Part shown: positions 4,162-5,406 of the stretch, in pieces | How positions within the stretch are numbered: the first letter of the stretch is position 1 | Layout: each line of letters starts with the position of its first letter | Assembly (NCBI GenBank): GCA_001871685.1 | Contig: MNVK01000095.1 | Coordinates: 1 to 5,406 of the forward strand | DNA from: Nitrospirae bacterium CG1_02_44_142 | GTDB taxonomy: Bacteria; Nitrospirota; Thermodesulfovibrionia; Thermodesulfovibrionales; UBA1546 | Direction: 5' to 3' | DNA: 5,406 nucleotides | Notes under the pieces: generated by a model | The model's input: only the letters and a program-made list of their open reading frames with translations | Databases searched by the model: none | What the model was told of the DNA's origin: nothing | Made by a program: the position numbers and the translations under genes

Positions 4162-4881
4162 ATGGAATCTCGTCTGCATGAACTGCATGACCTTGGCACA
4201 AAGTTATTTGAAGAGGGCAAATACTCCGAAGCGGAGCCTGTCTTAAAAGATGTTATCGCCGTAAATCCTAAGTATGCAGACGTATTGAACAAACTCGGCA
4301 TTATTAACCATCTAAAGGGCAATACCAAAGAGGCTGCGGAATATTTTGAAAGGGCGCTTGAGATTAATCCGAGATACACACAGGCGTCTCTTAATCTCGC
4401 TATCGCATATAATGACCTGGGTGAATTTAAGCAGGCGCAGGAGATATTCTCAAAGGCTGCGCAGATAGCGCATCCTACCCCCGCCTCTATTGACCCCTTC
4501 GCTGCAGGCAAGCTGGCAAATGAGCACTATAAACTTGGCAATCTTTATTTTGACCTCGGGCTTTTTGATGACGCCATAGAGGAATACAGTAAGGCGCTTA
4601 AACTTCATCCCATGCTGGCTGACGGGCACACAAAAATCGGCATGGCATTGAGGAGCAAAGGCAGGCACGAAGAGGCCATAACCCATTTTAAAACAGCCAA
4701 GGAAATAAATCCCGCTTACGGGCAGGCCTGGGTTCAACTCGGGCTGACATATTATACAAAAGGGCTTACAGCGCTTGCCTTTGAAGAATGGGAAGCCGCT
4801 CTGAAACAAAACCCAGACCTGAAAGAAGCAAAGACTTACATCCAACTCCTAAAGAAAAAGGATTCGCCAGAGGCGAAGTAA
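4162..4881 (+). CDS. Tetratricopeptide repeat (TPR) protein
   Basis: 239 residues with six 34-residue TPR units ending at Pro36, Pro70, Pro105 (the NP/HP turn motifs), then Pro150, Pro184 and Pro218: roughly 3-36, 37-70, 71-104, 117-150, 151-184 and 185-218. A 12-residue linker (HPTPASIDPFAAG region) splits the array into two triplets. Canonical positions are visible, for example 'NKLGIINHLKGNTKEAAEYF' in repeat 2 and 'YKLGNLYFDLGLFDDAIEEY' in repeat 4. A short Lys-rich tail follows. There is no signal peptide or membrane helix, so it is likely a cytoplasmic protein-binding scaffold; its partner is unknown. ATG 4162 is chosen because the promoter ends eight bases upstream. The transporter ATPase starts six bases after its stop, suggesting one operon, though a functional link is not implied. 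Confidence 0.9.
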   Translation: MESRLHELHDLGTKLFEEGKYSEAEPVLKDVIAVNPKYADVLNKLGIINHLKGNTKEAAEYFERALEINPRYTQASLNLAIAYNDLGEFKQAQEIFSKAAQIAHPTPASIDPFAAGKLANEHYKLGNLYFDLGLFDDAIEEYSKALKLHPMLADGHTKIGMALRSKGRHEEAITHFKTAKEINPAYGQAWVQLGLTYYTKGLTALAFEEWEAALKQNPDLKEAKTYIQLLKKKDSPEAK

Positions 4882-4887
4882 ACAGCA

Positions 4888-5406
4888 GTGTCCCTGCTCG
4901 GAATAAACTCCCTGGACATCTTATTCAGGACTTCAACAAAGCCGATAAAAGTAGTCAGCGGCCTGTCTTTTAATATCAACGAATCCGAGGTATTCGGGCT
5001 TGTCGGCGAGAGCGGCTGCGGCAAAAGCCTTACGGCTCTTGCTGTGATGGGCATACTTCCGCCAAACGCTTATGCTGAAGGCGTAATAAACTTCAAAGGC
5101 ACAGACCTCCTCAAACTTAACAGAGAACCCATGCGCCGCCTGCGCGGAAAAGAACTGGCAATGATATTTCAGGAACCCATGACGTCGCTTAATCCGGTTT
5201 TGACTATCGGGTATCAGATAGCCGAGGTTATGACAACGCATCTCGGCCTTTCAAAAAAAGAGGCTTCCAACAGGGCAGTAGAGCTGCTCCGTGATGTAAA
5301 AATACCATCGCCTGAGATAAGGGTAAAAGAATATCCGCACCAGATGTCGGGAGGCATGAGGCAGAGGGTGATGATAGCAATGGCAATAGCCTGCAATCCA
5401 GCTCTG
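4888..5406 (+). CDS. Peptide/nickel-type ABC transporter ATP-binding protein (DppD/OppD-like), N-terminal part
   Basis: 173 codons from GTG 4888, open to the window edge. Walker A is GLVGESGCGKS (37-47), the Q-loop is MIFQEPMTSLNP (Gln95), and the signature is MSGGMRQR (153-160). Walker B and the H-loop lie beyond the end. 'FQEPMTSLNPVLTIGYQI' and the short 'RRLRGKELAMIFQEP' lead-in are characteristic of the DppD/OppD subfamily of oligopeptide, dipeptide and nickel importers, in which two such ATPases power a pair of permeases from the cytoplasmic side. GTG is favoured because it starts at 'SLLGINSLDILFRT', the usual N-terminus; AGAGG (4869-4873) is rather far (14 bases), so translation may be coupled to the TPR gene. 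Substrate cannot be inferred from the ATPase alone. Confidence 0.93.
   Translation, partial: MSLLGINSLDILFRTSTKPIKVVSGLSFNINESEVFGLVGESGCGKSLTALAVMGILPPNAYAEGVINFKGTDLLKLNREPMRRLRGKELAMIFQEPMTSLNPVLTIGYQIAEVMTTHLGLSKKEASNRAVELLRDVKIPSPEIRVKEYPHQMSGGMRQRVMIAMAIACNPAL

Noticed and set aside
4788..4973. Plus-strand frame bridging the TPR and ABC genes
   Set aside because: It lies in an alternative frame across the end of the TPR gene and the start of the ABC ATPase. Its translation is Lys/Arg/Pro/Ser-rich with no recognisable fold.

Overview
The window reads as a chromosomal segment of a diderm (Gram-negative-type) bacterium. It opens with the C-terminal part of an outer-membrane beta-barrel protein ending in Phe. 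Codon use, the G/C-rich interspersed palindromes and the style of the small hypothetical proteins suggest a Nitrospirota- or deltaproteobacteria-like anaerobe. That placement is inference, since no marker gene is present.

Layout. Positions 1-432 hold the 3' end of the porin-like gene. Positions 433-2770 form an unusual punctuated array. The last codons of the barrel gene, a C/G-rich palindrome and (in three of four cases) a rho-independent terminator recur four times: R1 near 388-510, R2 1100-1204, R3 1788-1883, R4 2663-2758. A 96-bp core is identical by eye in R2, R3 and R4. Between the copies lie three small cargo units: (1) an overlapping pair of unrecognised genes (600-818, 775-1089); (2) a hicB-hicA toxin-antitoxin pair (1278-1562, 1555-1773); (3) a 65-aa and a 33-aa membrane miniprotein plus a coiled-coil, C-terminally anchored protein (1959-2156, 2158-2259, 2326-2652). 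Each cargo starts from a promoter whose -35 box lies exactly two bases after the T-tract of the preceding terminator. The result is a repeating unit: promoter, cargo, barrel-gene 3' remnant, palindrome, terminator.

The fourth repeat lacks the terminator and runs straight into a complete thymidine/pyrimidine-nucleoside phosphorylase gene (2783-4120). A near-consensus promoter (4125-4153) then drives a six-repeat TPR protein (4162-4881). Six bases later begins an oligopeptide/dipeptide-type ABC transporter ATPase (4888 to the window edge, truncated). These last three are ordinary housekeeping or transport genes: nucleoside salvage, a protein-protein interaction scaffold, and peptide or nickel import.

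The main item for follow-up is the cassette-like array. Identical direct repeats carry a real gene's 3' end and separate independently promoted accessory genes, one of them a toxin-antitoxin module. No recombinase is visible in the window, so how the array was built is open. A second theme is that several first genes (hicB, the 65-aa gene, the TPR gene, probably the phosphorylase) appear leaderless or nearly so, whereas several downstream genes have clear Shine-Dalgarno sequences.
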